From assembly GCF_042680605.1 (NCBI RefSeq), contig NZ_JBHUEE010000004.1:124001-188000 (forward strand): a stretch of 64,000 nt of DNA, in the 5' to 3' direction. The position numbers and the translations under genes are program-made. The notes beneath the pieces were generated by a model. It worked only from the letters and a program-made list of their open reading frames with translations. It made no database searches and was not told the origin of the DNA. This DNA comes from Allobogoriella deserti. GTDB lineage: Bacteria; Actinomycetota; Actinomycetes; Actinomycetales; Actinomycetaceae. Below, piece by piece: positions 63,745 through 64,000 of the stretch; positions within the stretch are counted from its first letter, which is position 1; every line of letters starts with the position of its first letter.

Positions 63745-63867
63745 GAGGATCCTTCCGTCTCAGAGCGTCGTGACCAGCGTAGGACGAGCATGGGCCCGGG
63801 CGTCGGCGGCGTCCGGCGGGCGAACGTCACACCCGCGTCGCCGCGCGCCACACTCGGGCACTCTCCG

Positions 63868-63873
63868 TACCCT
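63868..63873 (+). promoter_or_regulatory. -10 hexamer of the ArsR-type gene (leaderless)
   Basis: TACCCT ends six bases before the ATG at 63880, with GGGCTT between and no ribosome site. Confidence 0.45.
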
Positions 63874-63879
63874 GGGCTT

Positions 63880-64000
63880 ATGCACGCCTTCGACGTCCTC
63901 GGTGATCCGGTCCGCCGCCGGATCCTCGAGCTGCTCTCGGGCGGTGAGCGCAGTGCGGGCGAGATCGTCGAGGTGATCGGCGAGGAGTTCGGGATCTCCC
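63880..64000 (+). CDS. ArsR-type helix-turn-helix regulator (5' part only)
   Basis: The last 121 bases of the window open a gene starting Met-His-Ala-Phe-Asp, then VLGDPVRRRILELLSGGERS and a following AGEIVEVIGEEFGIS. VLGDPVRRRILELL is the first helix of the ArsR winged helix-turn-helix fold. The rest lies outside the window, so the ligand class cannot be told. It diverges from mpa and has a leaderless-type -10. Confidence 0.75.
   Translation, partial: MHAFDVLGDPVRRRILELLSGGERSAGEIVEVIGEEFGIS

Overview
The window is a high-GC chromosomal segment of an actinobacterium. The gene order uvrA / uvrB / coaE / rpsA / polA / pdtaR / pyk / lgt / trpABC / trpE / hisI / hisF matches the conserved actinobacterial block known from Mycobacterium tuberculosis (Rv1605 to Rv1638). 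A Pup-ligase locus (mpa-dop-pup, pafA), a mycothiol-type DinB-fold protein and an F420-type flavin-fold enzyme also point to Actinomycetota. gltBD between lgt and pyk suggests the order Micrococcales; that placement is inference. There is no rRNA, CRISPR array, IS element or prophage. One tRNA, tRNA-Leu(CAA), is present.

Layout. 1-7.7 kb: uvrA, facing a GH15 glycosidase, a metallo-hydrolase, a PcaD-like lactonase, a YciI protein and an SBF-type transporter. 7.9-10.4 kb: pcaI-pcaJ-pcaF, which with pcaD form the end of the beta-ketoadipate pathway, followed by a 61-bp tandem repeat starting in the pcaF stop codon. 10.7-14.1 kb: terC behind a probable yybP-ykoY manganese riboswitch, then uvrB. 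14.3-20.0 kb: pntAB, coaE, an OsmC protein, rpsA. 20.3-28.7 kb: a membrane beta-propeller protein, a methyltransferase and flavin-fold pair, an 89-bp repeat touching the polA stop codon, polA, a thioesterase, an acetyltransferase, the ANTAR response regulator pdtaR and a VOC protein. 29-44 kb: tRNA-Leu, pyk, gltD, gltB and the overlapping run hisI-trpE-(two small membrane proteins)-trpC-trpB-trpA-lgt.

44.2-52.9 kb is a plus-strand block separating hisI from hisF: a DinB-fold protein, a CocE-type hydrolase operonic with an osmoprotectant ABC transporter, and a HelR/HelD-type RNA-polymerase recycling ATPase. The convergent gap before hisF holds a long palindromic element. 53-64 kb: hisF, a P-loop kinase, an FKBP lipoprotein, a DUF4386/TetR pair with two operator copies, pafA, a CGNR regulator facing an alpha/beta hydrolase, pup, dop, mpa and the start of an ArsR-type regulator. 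No 20S proteasome genes (prcB/prcA) lie between pup and pafA.

Control. Many genes have a TANNNT -10 hexamer ending only 5-7 bases before the start codon and no Shine-Dalgarno sequence, the signature of leaderless transcripts. Clear regulatory elements are a LexA box at uvrA, paired palindromes before pcaI, the terC riboswitch with a ribosome-site hairpin, and the TetR operators. The best candidates for less-described biology are the terC switch, the two stop-codon repeat families, the palindromic element near hisF, the hydrolase-transporter operon and the Pup locus without a core protease.
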